This document shows positions 9,950-16,834 of a DNA stretch of 37,123 bases, piece after piece. Position numbers and translations under genes: made by a program. Where the stretch lies: positions 711,871 through 748,993 of the forward strand of contig NC_021038.1 of NCBI RefSeq assembly GCF_000210715.1, given 5' to 3'. The notes under the pieces were generated by a model. It had not been told where the DNA came from, ran no database searches, and was given only the letters and a program-made list of their open reading frames with translations. Position 1 is the first letter of the stretch; the number at the start of each line of letters is the position of its first letter. Origin of the DNA: Fretibacterium fastidiosum (lineage in GTDB: Bacteria; Synergistota; Synergistia; Synergistales; Aminobacteriaceae).

Positions 9950-10731
9950 GCGCGCTTCTGTCTTTAGAGGGCGTTTGCCGAACCTACCGGCGCGGGGGGC
10001 TCTTCACCCGGGCGGAGGCTCTGCACGTGCTGCGCGGCGTGGACCTGGACCTTTCGGAGGGGGCTTCCCTGGGGCTTGTGGGGCGCAGCGGGTGCGGCAA
10101 GAGCACTCTGGGACGGGTGATCCTGGGCCTGGAGCGCCCAAACGCCGGGACCGTGCGGTTCCTCGGAGAGGACGTGGCTTCTCCCGCGCGGCGCGCCGAG
10201 TTTCGGCGCAGCGTGCAGGCGGTGTTTCAGAACGTGCGTGACTCCGTGAACCCCCGGATGACCGCCGGGGAGATCGTCGCGGAGCCGTTGCGCAACTTCT
10301 TCAGCCTGACGAAGGGAGAGGCCGTGGAGCGGTCCTGCCCCCTGCTGGAGCAGGTGGGGCTGAAGGCTGTGGACGCGGACAAGTACCCCTCGCAGTTCAG
10401 CGGGGGCGAGCTCCAGCGGGTCTGCATCGCCCGCGCCCTGGCGCCGAACCCGCGCGTGGTGGTCTTTGACGAGGCGGTCAGCAGCCTGGACATGCTGGTG
10501 CAGGCGCGGGTGCTGAAACTGATCGAGCGCATCCGCGACGAGCAGGGGCTGGCGTTCCTCTTCATCTCCCACGACCTGAGGGTGGTGGCCGGGCTCTGTC
10601 GCGAGGTGGCGCTGATGGCGGACGGCGTGATCGCCGCGCGGGGGCGCTCCGTCGAGGAACTGGCGGCGATGGGACACCCCATCATCGAGGAGCTGCTGGC
10701 CTCCCTGCCCCCCGCGTTCCCGCGCCGCTGA
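9946..10731 (+). CDS. nikE: Nickel ABC transporter, ATP-binding protein NikE
   Basis: Second ATPase of the nickel importer, 261 residues. Walker A is GRSGCGKSTLGRVILGLE, the Q-loop region is VFQNVRDSVNPRMT, the signature is FSGGELQRVCIARAL and Walker B is VVVFDEAVSSLDMLVQAR. The DEAVSxLD form of Walker B matches E. coli NikE rather than the DEPTTALD of DppF/OppF, which supports the nickel assignment. The start overlaps nikD (ATGA). It is the last gene of nikABCDE; a promoter and terminator-like hairpin follow within 80 bases. Confidence 0.92.
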   Translation: MSALLSLEGVCRTYRRGGLFTRAEALHVLRGVDLDLSEGASLGLVGRSGCGKSTLGRVILGLERPNAGTVRFLGEDVASPARRAEFRRSVQAVFQNVRDSVNPRMTAGEIVAEPLRNFFSLTKGEAVERSCPLLEQVGLKAVDADKYPSQFSGGELQRVCIARALAPNPRVVVFDEAVSSLDMLVQARVLKLIERIRDEQGLAFLFISHDLRVVAGLCREVALMADGVIAARGRSVEELAAMGHPIIEELLASLPPAFPRR

Positions 10732-10746
10732 GGGGAGGATTCGTCG

Positions 10747-10752
10747 TATAAT
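10747..10752 (+). promoter_or_regulatory. -10 element upstream of the EamA gene
   Basis: Perfect TATAAT just 16 bases after the nikE stop. No good -35 is visible at 16-18 bases. If used, transcription starts near 10759 and immediately enters the hairpin at 10771-10811. Confidence 0.4.
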
Positions 10753-10770
10753 ACCCCCGTACGCTGATGC

Positions 10771-10811
10771 GGCTCGCGCTCCGCTCCGGCCGAACGCGGG
10801 CCTTATTTTTT
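10771..10811 (+). terminator. Intrinsic terminator between nikE and the EamA gene (possible attenuator)
   Basis: Stem GGCTCGCG (10771-10778) with CGCGGGCC (10795-10802), one G-T wobble, followed at once by TTATTTTTT (10803-10811). It can end nikABCDE. It also lies downstream of the TATAAT at 10747, so it could attenuate transcription into the EamA gene. Confidence 0.65.
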
Positions 10812-10829
10812 GAAGGGGGACGGAGCGCA

Positions 10830-10889
10830 ATGACGTTTGGAAGGGTGGAGCGCAGGAGGGCAACGGCTGCCGGGGGTGCGGGAAGATGA
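10830..10889 (+). CDS. Possible 19-residue leader peptide coupled to the EamA gene
   Basis: Short ORF MTFGRVERRRATAAGGAGR, with AAGGGGG (10813-10819) before it and GGAG just upstream. Its stop codon overlaps the EamA start as ATGA, so ribosomes ending here would be placed on the EamA start. The peptide is Arg-rich (6 of 19). It could be a translation-coupling or arginine-sensing leader, or chance. No homolog is known to me. Confidence 0.35.
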   Translation: MTFGRVERRRATAAGGAGR

Positions 10890-11770
10890 AGCGCAGCGCC
10901 ATCGCGGGCTACGCCGCCGCGCTGACCAGCATCCTGATCTGGGGCACGACCTTCATCGTGTCAAAGGTCATCCTGGAGGACTTCAGGCCGGTGGAGGTCA
11001 TCCTGATCCGCATGGTCCTGGGCCTGGTGGCGCTCTTCCTGGTGTCCCCCCGCCTCCCGCGGGTCCGGACGGTGCCGGAGGAGCTCTCCTACGCCGTCGC
11101 GGGATTCTGCGGCATCGTGCTCTACTTCCTGCTGGAGAACACGGCCCTGACGCACGGCCTGGCCTCCAACGTGGGGGTCATCATCTCCGCCGCCCCCTTC
11201 TTCACGGCGACCCTGAACCGCCTCTTCTACCGGTCGGACCGGCTTCAGGTGCGCTTCTTCGTCGGCTTTGCCCTCGCGATGACGGGCATCGGCCTCATCA
11301 GCTTCAATGGGGTCCGGATGCAGATCTCGCCTCTGGGGGACCTGCTGGCCCTGGGAGCGGCCGCCAGTTGGGGCCTCTACTCCGTGCTGGTGCGGCGGGC
11401 CGGCGGCTTCGGCCTCAGCACCCTTCAGGCGACGCAGCGCATCTTCCTCTACGGCGTCCTGTTCCTGGCGATCCTGTCGCCGTTCCTGGGCCTCAGACCG
11501 AACCTCGCCCACCTGGTGCAACCGAAATTTTTCCTACCCTTCCTCTACCTCGGGCTGGGGGCGTCGGCCCTGTGCTTCTTCGCGTGGAACTTTGCCGTCG
11601 AGGCGCTGGGGCCGGTGCGGACCAGCGTCTCCGCCTATTTGATCCCCGTCGTGGCCGTGGCGGCAGGCGCCCTGGCCCTGGGAGAGCCCGTGACGCCTTT
11701 GTCCCTCCTGGGGACGGGGTTGATCCTGGGGGGGCTCGCCGTCTCCGAGTGGAGGGCGGGAAGGGGTTGA
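10886..11770 (+). CDS. EamA-family (drug/metabolite transporter superfamily) permease
   Basis: Ten-helix inner-membrane exporter or importer of 294 residues. It contains two EamA repeats: the first from YAAALTSILIWGTTFIVSKVIL to about residue 140, the second from ISPLGDLLALGAAASWGLYSVLV to the end (LLGTGLILGGLAVSEWR). The internal duplication and glycine/proline-bearing helices are diagnostic, but substrate (amino acids, nucleotides, drugs) cannot be read from sequence. ATG 10886 overlaps the stop of a 19-codon ORF. It lies in the same direction as nikABCDE but is separated from it by a terminator-like hairpin, so I do not place it in the nickel operon. Confidence 0.85.
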   Translation: MKRSAIAGYAAALTSILIWGTTFIVSKVILEDFRPVEVILIRMVLGLVALFLVSPRLPRVRTVPEELSYAVAGFCGIVLYFLLENTALTHGLASNVGVIISAAPFFTATLNRLFYRSDRLQVRFFVGFALAMTGIGLISFNGVRMQISPLGDLLALGAAASWGLYSVLVRRAGGFGLSTLQATQRIFLYGVLFLAILSPFLGLRPNLAHLVQPKFFLPFLYLGLGASALCFFAWNFAVEALGPVRTSVSAYLIPVVAVAAGALALGEPVTPLSLLGTGLILGGLAVSEWRAGRG

Positions 11771-11798
11771 CGCCGGCGAAAGGCGGCGAAAGAGCGGC

Positions 11799-11819
11799 AA
11801 AAAGGCGAGGAGCCCTTTT
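11799..11819. terminator. Weak hairpin after the EamA gene
   Basis: AAAAGG (11800-11805) pairs with CCTTTT (11814-11819) around an 8-base loop, about 30 bases after the EamA stop. A/T runs on both sides would allow weak action in either direction. Confidence 0.35.
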
Positions 11820-11827
11820 GGTGTGGT

Positions 11828-11989
11828 CTTCCGAAACTTCCTTAGAGGGGTGGAAACTCTTCGCCCAGCACAAGCTTTTTTGTCTTCTGTGCCTTCCGAA
11901 ACTTCCTTAAAGGGATGGAAACTCCACACCTTCCCCCGAAGGGAATACCCGCCCACGACCTTCCGAAACCTCCTTGTGGCAGATCGCCT
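11828..11989 (+). CRISPR. CRISPR-like mini-array: three 30-nt repeats, two spacers
   Basis: Repeat 1 (11828-11857) and repeat 2 (11893-11922) agree at 28 of 30 bases. Both begin CTTCCGAAACTTCCTTA and end TGGAAAC. Repeat 3 (11960-11989) keeps the first 16 bases with one change and then diverges, like the degenerate last repeat of an array. Spacers are 35 nt (11858-11892) and 37 nt (11923-11959) and do not resemble each other. The ...TGGAAAC end is the usual 3' end of many type I/III repeats, and CCTT/AAGG in repeat 2 can form the short stem. Both facts and the decayed third repeat point to plus-strand transcription. No cas gene is in the window. A chance imperfect tandem repeat cannot be excluded. 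Confidence 0.5.
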
Positions 11990-12057
11990 GCCGTGTTTTT
12001 GTGGAGCGCGGCCCATGGGCCGCAGAATCTACAGAATTTTCAGTAAAATTTTGAGGG

Positions 12058-12086
12058 AAAAGAGGGGCACGGCGCAGCCGTTCCCC
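12058..12086 (-). terminator. gntP terminator
   Basis: On the minus strand GGGGAACGGC pairs with GCCGTGCCCC (one mismatch, loop TGC), followed by TCTTTT. It lies 34 bases after the gntP stop. Confidence 0.7.
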
Positions 12087-12119
12087 TTGTGACCAGGATG
12101 CTCAGCCTTTTGCCCTGCG

Positions 12120-13487
12120 TCAAGTGGGGAGGGTGAAGAGGGAGATGACGTAGACGGCCAGGATCCCCACGATGCCCTCGACGAGCGTGGCGCCGGTCTG
12201 GGCCTTGTAGCCCGTGCTGAGGTCCATGTCGGAGAACTGCGTCACGACCCAGAAGTAAGAGTCGTTGGCGTGGGAGACCACCATGGAACCGCTCCCCACG
12301 GCCAGGGTGGCCAGGACCGCTCCCATGGGGGAGGCGAGCCCCAGGGAGCCCAGCATGGGGGCAACGATGGTGGACGTGGTGACCAGGGCCACGGTGGAGG
12401 AACCCTGCGCCGTCTTGACGGCCGCGGCGATGATGAAGGGGAGAAAGATGCCGAAGTGGTAGGAGGACAGGGCGCTTCCGATGTAGTCGCCCACGTGGCT
12501 GGCGGTGATGACGGCGCCCAGGCTGCCGCCGGCGGCGGTGATCACGACGATGTTGGCGCCCTCTTTGATGCCGCGCCCGATCCACCGGTTGGTGACCTCT
12601 TCCGTGATCCGGGGCGGCAGGAGGAAACACAGCGTCACCCCGACGGAGAGGGCGATGACGGGGTCACCCAGGAAGGAGGACACGACGTTGAGCGGGGATT
12701 CTTCGCCGATCCGCGCCAGTACTGGGGGGTAGTTGACGAGGGACTTCAGTCCGATCAGGATCAGCGGGACGACGATGGGCGCGAAGGACTTTTCCGGGGA
12801 GGGCAGCTCGTTGAACCGGGCGAGCAGTTCCTCGTAGGAAGCCCCCTCCGTTGCCTCCACGCACAGCCTGGGGCCCACGACGGTGGCGTAGATGTAGCCC
12901 GCGATGACGGCCGGGATGGAGGTGATGAAGCCCCACAGGATGACGAGGCCCAGGTCCGCGCCCAGGTTGCCTGCTGCGGCGATGGGGCCGGGCGTCGGCG
13001 GGACCAGCGTGTGGGTGGCGTAGAGGCCGGTGGACAGGGCGATGGCCATCGTTGGCAGATTGATGTTGCTGCGCATGGACAGGGATTTGTTGAGGGAGGA
13101 GAGGATGACGAAGCCCGAGTCGCAGAACACGGGGATGGAGACGATCCAGCCGATGAGGCTCATGGCGATGCCGGGGCGCTTCTTGCCGACGGTGCGCAGC
13201 ACGCTGTCCGCCATCGTGAGGGCCGCGCCGCTGCTCTCCAGCATGGCCCCGATGATCGTGCCCAGCAGGATCACGATGCCGATGCCGCGGCAGGTGTTGC
13301 TGAACCCGTCGAGGATCGTCCTGAGCACTTCAAAGGGTGGCATGCCGACCGCCAGCCCCATCAGGAGCGCGGCGGTAAACAGCGAGATGAAGGGGTGCAG
13401 CTTGAACCTCGACACCATAAAGACCATGATGAGGATGGTGAGCAACAGAATGACGATCAGCGCGGAACCATGGAGCAAAAGACCCAT
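12120..13487 (-). CDS. GntP-family permease (gluconate or related organic acid:H+ symporter)
   Basis: Inner-membrane proton symporter of 455 residues with about 12 hydrophobic segments. It begins MGLLLHGSALIVILLLTILIM. Family landmarks are PVFCDSGFVILSSLNKSLS, TGLYATHTLVPPTPGPIAAAGNLGADLG, and a C-terminal SANDS-like VVSHANDSYFWVVTQFSDM. GntP relatives carry gluconate, fructuronate, D-glycerate or D-serine, and the sequence alone does not decide. ATG 13487 is chosen over the in-frame upstream start at 13598, because the membrane helices begin directly after it and AAAGG precedes it. A 12-bp palindrome lies in the leader. The gene is divergent from the amidohydrolase, so a shared pathway is possible but unproved. 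Confidence 0.88.
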   Translation of the reverse strand: MGLLLHGSALIVILLLTILIMVFMVSRFKLHPFISLFTAALLMGLAVGMPPFEVLRTILDGFSNTCRGIGIVILLGTIIGAMLESSGAALTMADSVLRTVGKKRPGIAMSLIGWIVSIPVFCDSGFVILSSLNKSLSMRSNINLPTMAIALSTGLYATHTLVPPTPGPIAAAGNLGADLGLVILWGFITSIPAVIAGYIYATVVGPRLCVEATEGASYEELLARFNELPSPEKSFAPIVVPLILIGLKSLVNYPPVLARIGEESPLNVVSSFLGDPVIALSVGVTLCFLLPPRITEEVTNRWIGRGIKEGANIVVITAAGGSLGAVITASHVGDYIGSALSSYHFGIFLPFIIAAAVKTAQGSSTVALVTTSTIVAPMLGSLGLASPMGAVLATLAVGSGSMVVSHANDSYFWVVTQFSDMDLSTGYKAQTGATLVEGIVGILAVYVISLFTLPT

Positions 13488-13512
13488 CACCTTTCTCTGG
13501 AGCGGATCGGGG

Positions 13513-13524
13513 ATCGTGCACGAT
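13513..13524. promoter_or_regulatory. Palindrome in the gntP leader
   Basis: Perfect 12-bp palindrome ATCGTGCACGAT, 26 bases before the gntP start. A TACAAT on the minus strand lies at 13547-13552. Position and symmetry suit an operator for a GntR- or LacI-type repressor, none of which is in the window. Confidence 0.35.
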
Positions 13525-13611
13525 GTGGCGCTTGTTTTCGCTATAAATTGTACCATTGTTGGAGGAGCGTCGGATGCGCTTTGAGGGCCATCGAGCATAC
13601 AGCTTAAGGAG

Positions 13612-13636
13612 GGCCTTCAGCGCTTTCCTGAGCCCG
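13612..13636. repeat. Solo copy of the MITE-type end
   Basis: CCTTCAGCGCTTTCCTGAG here resembles CCTTCAGCGCTTCCCTAAG at 16902-16920 inside the MITE-like element. It is probably a relic end. The consensus TTGACA of the amidohydrolase promoter begins a few bases after it. Confidence 0.35.
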
Positions 13637-13641
13637 CGATT

Positions 13642-13671
13642 TTGACACGTATTTTTTCTGAAAACTGTGAT
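13642..13671 (+). promoter_or_regulatory. Candidate promoter of the amidohydrolase gene
   Basis: Perfect -35 TTGACA (13642-13647), 18-base spacer, TGTGAT (13666-13671; 4 of 6). It is about 85 bases before the likely TTG start. Confidence 0.5.
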
Positions 13672-13760
13672 ATCCTGGAAAAGGCCGATGGTCGCGGGCT
13701 TGGCCTGGTTGTGGGCGTGGTCGCAGCCATCGAAATTTTTTGGAAGGGAAGCGGAACGGG

Positions 13761-14945
13761 TTGCAGGATAGGACAAAGGCGCGCGCGCTCCTGCTGAGGG
13801 GCGCCCTGGTCTGGACGGGGCGCGACGATGGGTTCCATGAGCTGGACGTCGCCGTCCGGAGTGGCCGGATCGTGGCGGTGGGGAGGGGGCTGTCGCCCGA
13901 CGAGGGCGCGGAGGTGGAGGACCTGAAGGGCTTTCGCGTGACGCCGGGCCTGATCGACGCCCACACGCACATCGGCGTCTGCCCGGAGGGCTTCCCCCAG
14001 GCGACGATGGCGGACGACAACGACATGGTGGACCCCGTGACGCCGCAGCTGCGGGCCCTGGACGCGCTCTACCCCGGGGACGAAGCCTTTGAGGACGCCC
14101 TGTCGGGAGGCGTGACCTGCGTTCAGGCGCTGCCGGGAAGCGGCAACGTCATCGGCGGACAGGGCGTCGTGGTCAAGACGCGGCCGGACGTGGTGGAGCG
14201 CATGACCGTCGTGCCCTGCTCCGTCATGAAGGCCGCGCTGGGCGAGAACCCCGTGAGCGTCTACAAGCCGAAGGACAAGCTGCCCACGACCCGCATGGGA
14301 AACGCGGCCGTCCTGCGCGGCGCGCTGGTGAAAACTCAGAACTACCTGGCCCGCCGGGAGGCCGCCAGGAGAAAGGACGAGCCGGCGGAGCGCGACCTGG
14401 GCATGGAGGCGTTGGCCGCTGTGCTGCGGCGGGAGATGACCCTCAGCGTCCACTGTCATCGGCTGGATGACATTCAGACCGCCGTCCGCATCGCGGAGGA
14501 GTTCGGCCTGAAGTACAGCCTCGAACACTGCACGGAGGGCCGGCAGATCGCCGCGTGGCTGGGGGCGAAGAAGGCCTTTGCGGCCGTGGGGCCCATGCTG
14601 ACCTCGCGCTCCAAGATCGAGCTGAGGAACCAGTCCTGGCAGAACCCCGTCGCCCTGTGGCGGGCCGGCGTCCACTTCTGCCTCATCACGGATCACCCCG
14701 TGATCCCCATCTCAAACGCCGTCACCTGCGTTGCCCTGGCCGTGCGTGCGGGCCTGCCGCCGGACGAGGCGCTGCGGGGGGTCACGCTCTACGCGGCGGA
14801 GCACCTGGGCCTTGAGGGGCGAATGGGCTCCATCGAGCCGGGGAAGGACGCGGACCTGACCGTCTGGGACGGGGACCCCCTGGACGCCCGGACCCATGCG
14901 GTGACGACCTACGTCGACGGCGCGGTCGCGTGGCGGCGGCCCTGA
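13761..14945 (+). CDS. Amidohydrolase-family protein (imidazolonepropionase-like)
   Basis: Metal-dependent hydrolase of about 394 residues with a TIM-barrel core. Metal ligands are visible as GLIDAHTHIGVC (HxH), LSVHCHRLDD, YSLEHCTEGR and the catalytic Asp in LITDHPVIP. The C-terminal segment GSIEPGKDADLTVWDGDPLD is the usual small beta domain of this superfamily. An insertion-like stretch (ARREAARRKDEPAERDLGM) separates the metal sites. The fold is sure, but the exact substrate (cyclic amide, dipeptide or similar) is not. A TTG start at 13761, ten bases after GGAAGGGAA, fits best; an earlier TTG at 13740 overlaps that ribosome site. It is divergent from gntP and ends at a strong hairpin. Confidence 0.82.
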   Translation: MQDRTKARALLLRGALVWTGRDDGFHELDVAVRSGRIVAVGRGLSPDEGAEVEDLKGFRVTPGLIDAHTHIGVCPEGFPQATMADDNDMVDPVTPQLRALDALYPGDEAFEDALSGGVTCVQALPGSGNVIGGQGVVVKTRPDVVERMTVVPCSVMKAALGENPVSVYKPKDKLPTTRMGNAAVLRGALVKTQNYLARREAARRKDEPAERDLGMEALAAVLRREMTLSVHCHRLDDIQTAVRIAEEFGLKYSLEHCTEGRQIAAWLGAKKAFAAVGPMLTSRSKIELRNQSWQNPVALWRAGVHFCLITDHPVIPISNAVTCVALAVRAGLPPDEALRGVTLYAAEHLGLEGRMGSIEPGKDADLTVWDGDPLDARTHAVTTYVDGAVAWRRP

Positions 14946-14969
14946 AGCGCGGGGCCGCTGCGAGACGAT

Positions 14970-14999
14970 GAAGGGGGGAGCCAACCGACTCCCCCCTTC
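14970..14999. terminator. Hairpin between convergent genes
   Basis: Perfect 11-bp stem GAAGGGGGGAG / CTCCCCCCTTC with an 8-base loop, 25 bases after the amidohydrolase stop and 43 bases from the stop of the opposing gene. There is no long T-run on either strand. Confidence 0.5.
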
Positions 15000-15041
15000 C
15001 CTCTCGATCGTTCGTGTTTCCCTTCGTGCGGCGGGGCGGGC

Positions 15042-15707
15042 TCAGGCCCCCGGCTTCGTCCCCATCGGCATGATGCAGAGGACGTCGTCGTCGTCACGCA
15101 ACCCCAGGACGTCTTCGACGGCGTCCTTCTGGACGGAGCGGATGTAGCGCGTACCGACGCCCACGGCCCCGGCCGCCAGGTAGACGTCCTGAGCCATGGC
15201 CCCCGCGGCGACGGCCGCGAACTGCTCCTCGGCGTCCTCGTCCTTGAACTTTCGGGAAAGGGCTTCGGAATCCGAGACGAGGATCAGGGTGCAGGGGGCC
15301 TTCGCGACGAAGTCCTGCTTGCCGATCCGTCCCCGAACGTCCTCACCGGAGACCTCCTTCAGCGCGTGGGCTTTCCAGTCGTACAGGAAGACTCCGTCGG
15401 CCCGCGCCACGTAGACTTTGACGTAGGGCTCCATCCCCATGGCCATCGGCACTGTCCACCCCTTCTCCCCGCGGTTCAGGCCCGTCGCCGCCCACAGGAT
15501 CGTCGAGAGCTTCTCCGACGACACCTCCCCCATGGAGGCGAAGTCGGCCCCCAGGGCCGAGGCGCGGCTTCCGATGGCGTCAAAGACGCCCGGTCCGCCC
15601 GTCCTCTGCGGGGCCGGGAGCGGGACGTCGGCAGACGCCGCTCCGGTGGGGAGAAGAACCGCAACCGCCAAAAGGAAGGCGCAGAATTTCCTGAAAGCAG
15701 CAAACAT
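15042..15707 (-). CDS. Secreted nitroreductase-fold protein (SagB/ThcOx-like)
   Basis: A 221-residue protein with a signal peptide (FCAFLLAVAVLLPTGAASA, likely cleaved before DVPLP) followed by one nitroreductase-like FMN domain. Typical stretches are LSTILWAATGLNRGEKGW near residue 70, VYVARADGVFLYDW, and the C-terminal helix AAVAAGAMAQDVYLAAGAVGVGTRYI. This is the SagB/ThcOx branch found as single-domain exported proteins in anaerobes; their substrates are unknown. GGAGG six bases before ATG 15707 fixes the start, and TATAAT lies at 15742-15747 on the minus strand. It is upstream-adjacent to rubrerythrin but has its own promoter. Confidence 0.78.
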   Translation of the reverse strand: MFAAFRKFCAFLLAVAVLLPTGAASADVPLPAPQRTGGPGVFDAIGSRASALGADFASMGEVSSEKLSTILWAATGLNRGEKGWTVPMAMGMEPYVKVYVARADGVFLYDWKAHALKEVSGEDVRGRIGKQDFVAKAPCTLILVSDSEALSRKFKDEDAEEQFAAVAAGAMAQDVYLAAGAVGVGTRYIRSVQKDAVEDVLGLRDDDDVLCIMPMGTKPGA

Positions 15708-15741
15708 GATTGACCTCCTCGAAATTGATTTCGTGACCGCT

Positions 15742-15747
15742 ATTATA
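15742..15747 (-). promoter_or_regulatory. -10 element of the nitroreductase-like gene
   Basis: Perfect TATAAT on the minus strand, 34 bases before the start. No matching -35 was found. Confidence 0.4.
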
Positions 15748-15805
15748 ATCGTCCTTCGAGGGGCTTCGCCTCCGCCGTTCTCCCCTTCCCTTGCGAAATC
15801 CTGAC

Positions 15806-16381
15806 CTAATCTCCGGCCTGGCCGCCCTCACCCTTCTTCATGAAGTAGGCCTTCGGGTGCCCGCAGATGGGACACATCTCGGGCGCCCTCCTGCCCACCA
15901 CGATGTGCCCGCAGTTGGCGCACTGCCAGATGGCGTCGCCGTCGGAGGAGAAGACCAGCCCCTTCTCGACGTCGTTCAGCAGTTTCTTGTAGCGCTCCTC
16001 GTGCGCCTTTTCGATGGCCGCGACGCCCTCGAACAGGCGGGCGATGTCGTTGAAGCCTTCCTCGCGCGCCACCTTGGCGAAGGTGGGGTACATGTCCGTC
16101 CACTCGTCGTGCTCGCCGGCTGCGGCGGCCTTCAGGTTCTCCGCCGTGCTGTCGCTGATCCCGCCGAGGATCTGGAACCACATCTTGGCGTGCGCTCTCT
16201 CGTTGTGCGCCGTCTCCTCGAAGAGGTCCGCGATCTGATTGTAGCCCTCGGCGCGGGCTTTGGCCGCGAAGAACGTGTACTTGTTGCGCGCCTGGGACTC
16301 TCCCGCAAAGGCCGTGCACAGGTTCTCGCGGGTCTTCTTGCCCTTCAGCTCTTCCGCCCTGCTCCTCAACATGTCCGTCAT
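15806..16381 (-). CDS. rbr: Rubrerythrin
   Basis: Cytoplasmic non-haem iron peroxidase that reduces hydrogen peroxide in anaerobes, 191 residues. The N-terminal four-helix diiron domain shows [15 protein letters not shown] and [16 protein letters not shown] in the first half, then [15 protein letters not shown] as the second ExxH ligand pair. The C-terminal rubredoxin-like iron site is [12 protein letters not shown] followed by [11 protein letters not shown], giving the four cysteines. ATG 16381 (MTDMLRSR) is preferred to the upstream in-frame ATG 16414 because GGGGGGAA lies between the two at suitable spacing. Electrons normally come from rubredoxin or an NADH-linked reductase; neither is next to it. 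Confidence 0.95.
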   Translation of the reverse strand: MTDMLRSRAEELKGKKTRENLCTAFAGESQARNKYTFFAAKARAEGYNQIADLFEETAHNERAHAKMWFQILGGISDSTAENLKAAAAGEHDEWTDMYPTFAKVAREEGFNDIARLFEGVAAIEKAHEERYKKLLNDVEKGLVFSSDGDAIWQCANCGHIVVGRRAPEMCPICGHPKAYFMKKGEGGQAGD

Positions 16382-16504
16382 CTCAAAATTCCCCCCATGA
16401 TAAAATGGCCCCACGCTTCGGCGGGGCCTGTGTGAGCCCTTTCGAGCTCGCCTCTATCATACCACGGATGGCAAGGACGGACTGGGCCTGCCCCGGCAGA
16501 GACG

Positions 16505-16533
16505 ACGGCGCGGAGTTTCCCGCTCCGCGCCGT
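16505..16533 (-). terminator. Hairpin after the small membrane-protein gene
   Basis: Perfect 11-bp stem ACGGCGCGGAG / CTCCGCGCCGT with a 7-base loop, nine bases after the stop of the minus-strand gene at 16542. No T-run follows. Confidence 0.5.
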
Positions 16534-16541
16534 CTGTCGTG

Positions 16542-16817
16542 CTATGGATTTTGACGTCTTGCGATCTCCTCGCGCTGAAGCTGCCTCTGGATGAGGAGGC
16601 GGACGACCAGGGTGTCCGACCACTTTCGGCCCATGCCGGCCTCCACGAGAATGGAGGCGAAAGCGATGGCGAGGCATCCGAGCAGCACCGCCGCGACGAT
16701 CGTGAGCTGGCGGCGCAGGTTGGGCTTCCTGTACGAGCTTTGAATCTGAACGTCGCTCTTCACCTCAAGGCCCTGCGCCCGCCGCTTGTCCCGTTCCCAC
16801 TTCTCCCAGAGACTCAA
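16542..16817 (-). CDS. Small single-pass membrane protein, unknown function
   Basis: A 91-residue protein I do not recognise. It has a charged N-terminus (MSLWEKWERDKRRAQGLEV), one membrane helix at about residues 38-60 (LTIVAAVLLGCLAIAFASIL) and a basic C-terminal tail (LLIQRQLQREEIARRQNP). The start is a TTG at 16817 with AGGAGGG seven bases upstream; an ATG directly after that ribosome site is too close to be used. A hairpin follows the stop. The MITE-like element begins about 20 bases upstream of its start, so the insertion may have replaced or displaced its promoter. Confidence 0.6.
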   Translation of the reverse strand: MSLWEKWERDKRRAQGLEVKSDVQIQSSYRKPNLRRQLTIVAAVLLGCLAIAFASILVEAGMGRKWSDTLVVRLLIQRQLQREEIARRQNP

Positions 16818-16834
16818 GATGCATCCCTCCTTCT

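Larger units (their letters stand above)
11771..12119. other. Gene-free stretch between the EamA and gntP genes
   Basis: It holds a weak hairpin (11799-11819), the CRISPR-like repeats (11828-11989) and the gntP terminator (12058-12086). Between 11990 and 12057 I see nothing beyond an AT-rich tract. The open frames here have no ribosome sites and run through the repeats, so I call no gene. Confidence 0.6.

Noticed and set aside
7363-10731. Assignment of the five-gene transporter as a dipeptide (dpp) system
   Set aside because: NikA, NikB and NikE match nickel-transporter sequences along their length, including the Trp/Tyr/His nickel-complex contacts and the DEAVSSLD Walker B, so nik is the better call.
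11823-12092. 89-codon plus-strand ORF through the CRISPR-like repeats
   Set aside because: It has no ribosome site, and the translated repeats do not form a recognisable protein repeat; the nucleotide periodicity is better explained as a repeat-spacer array.
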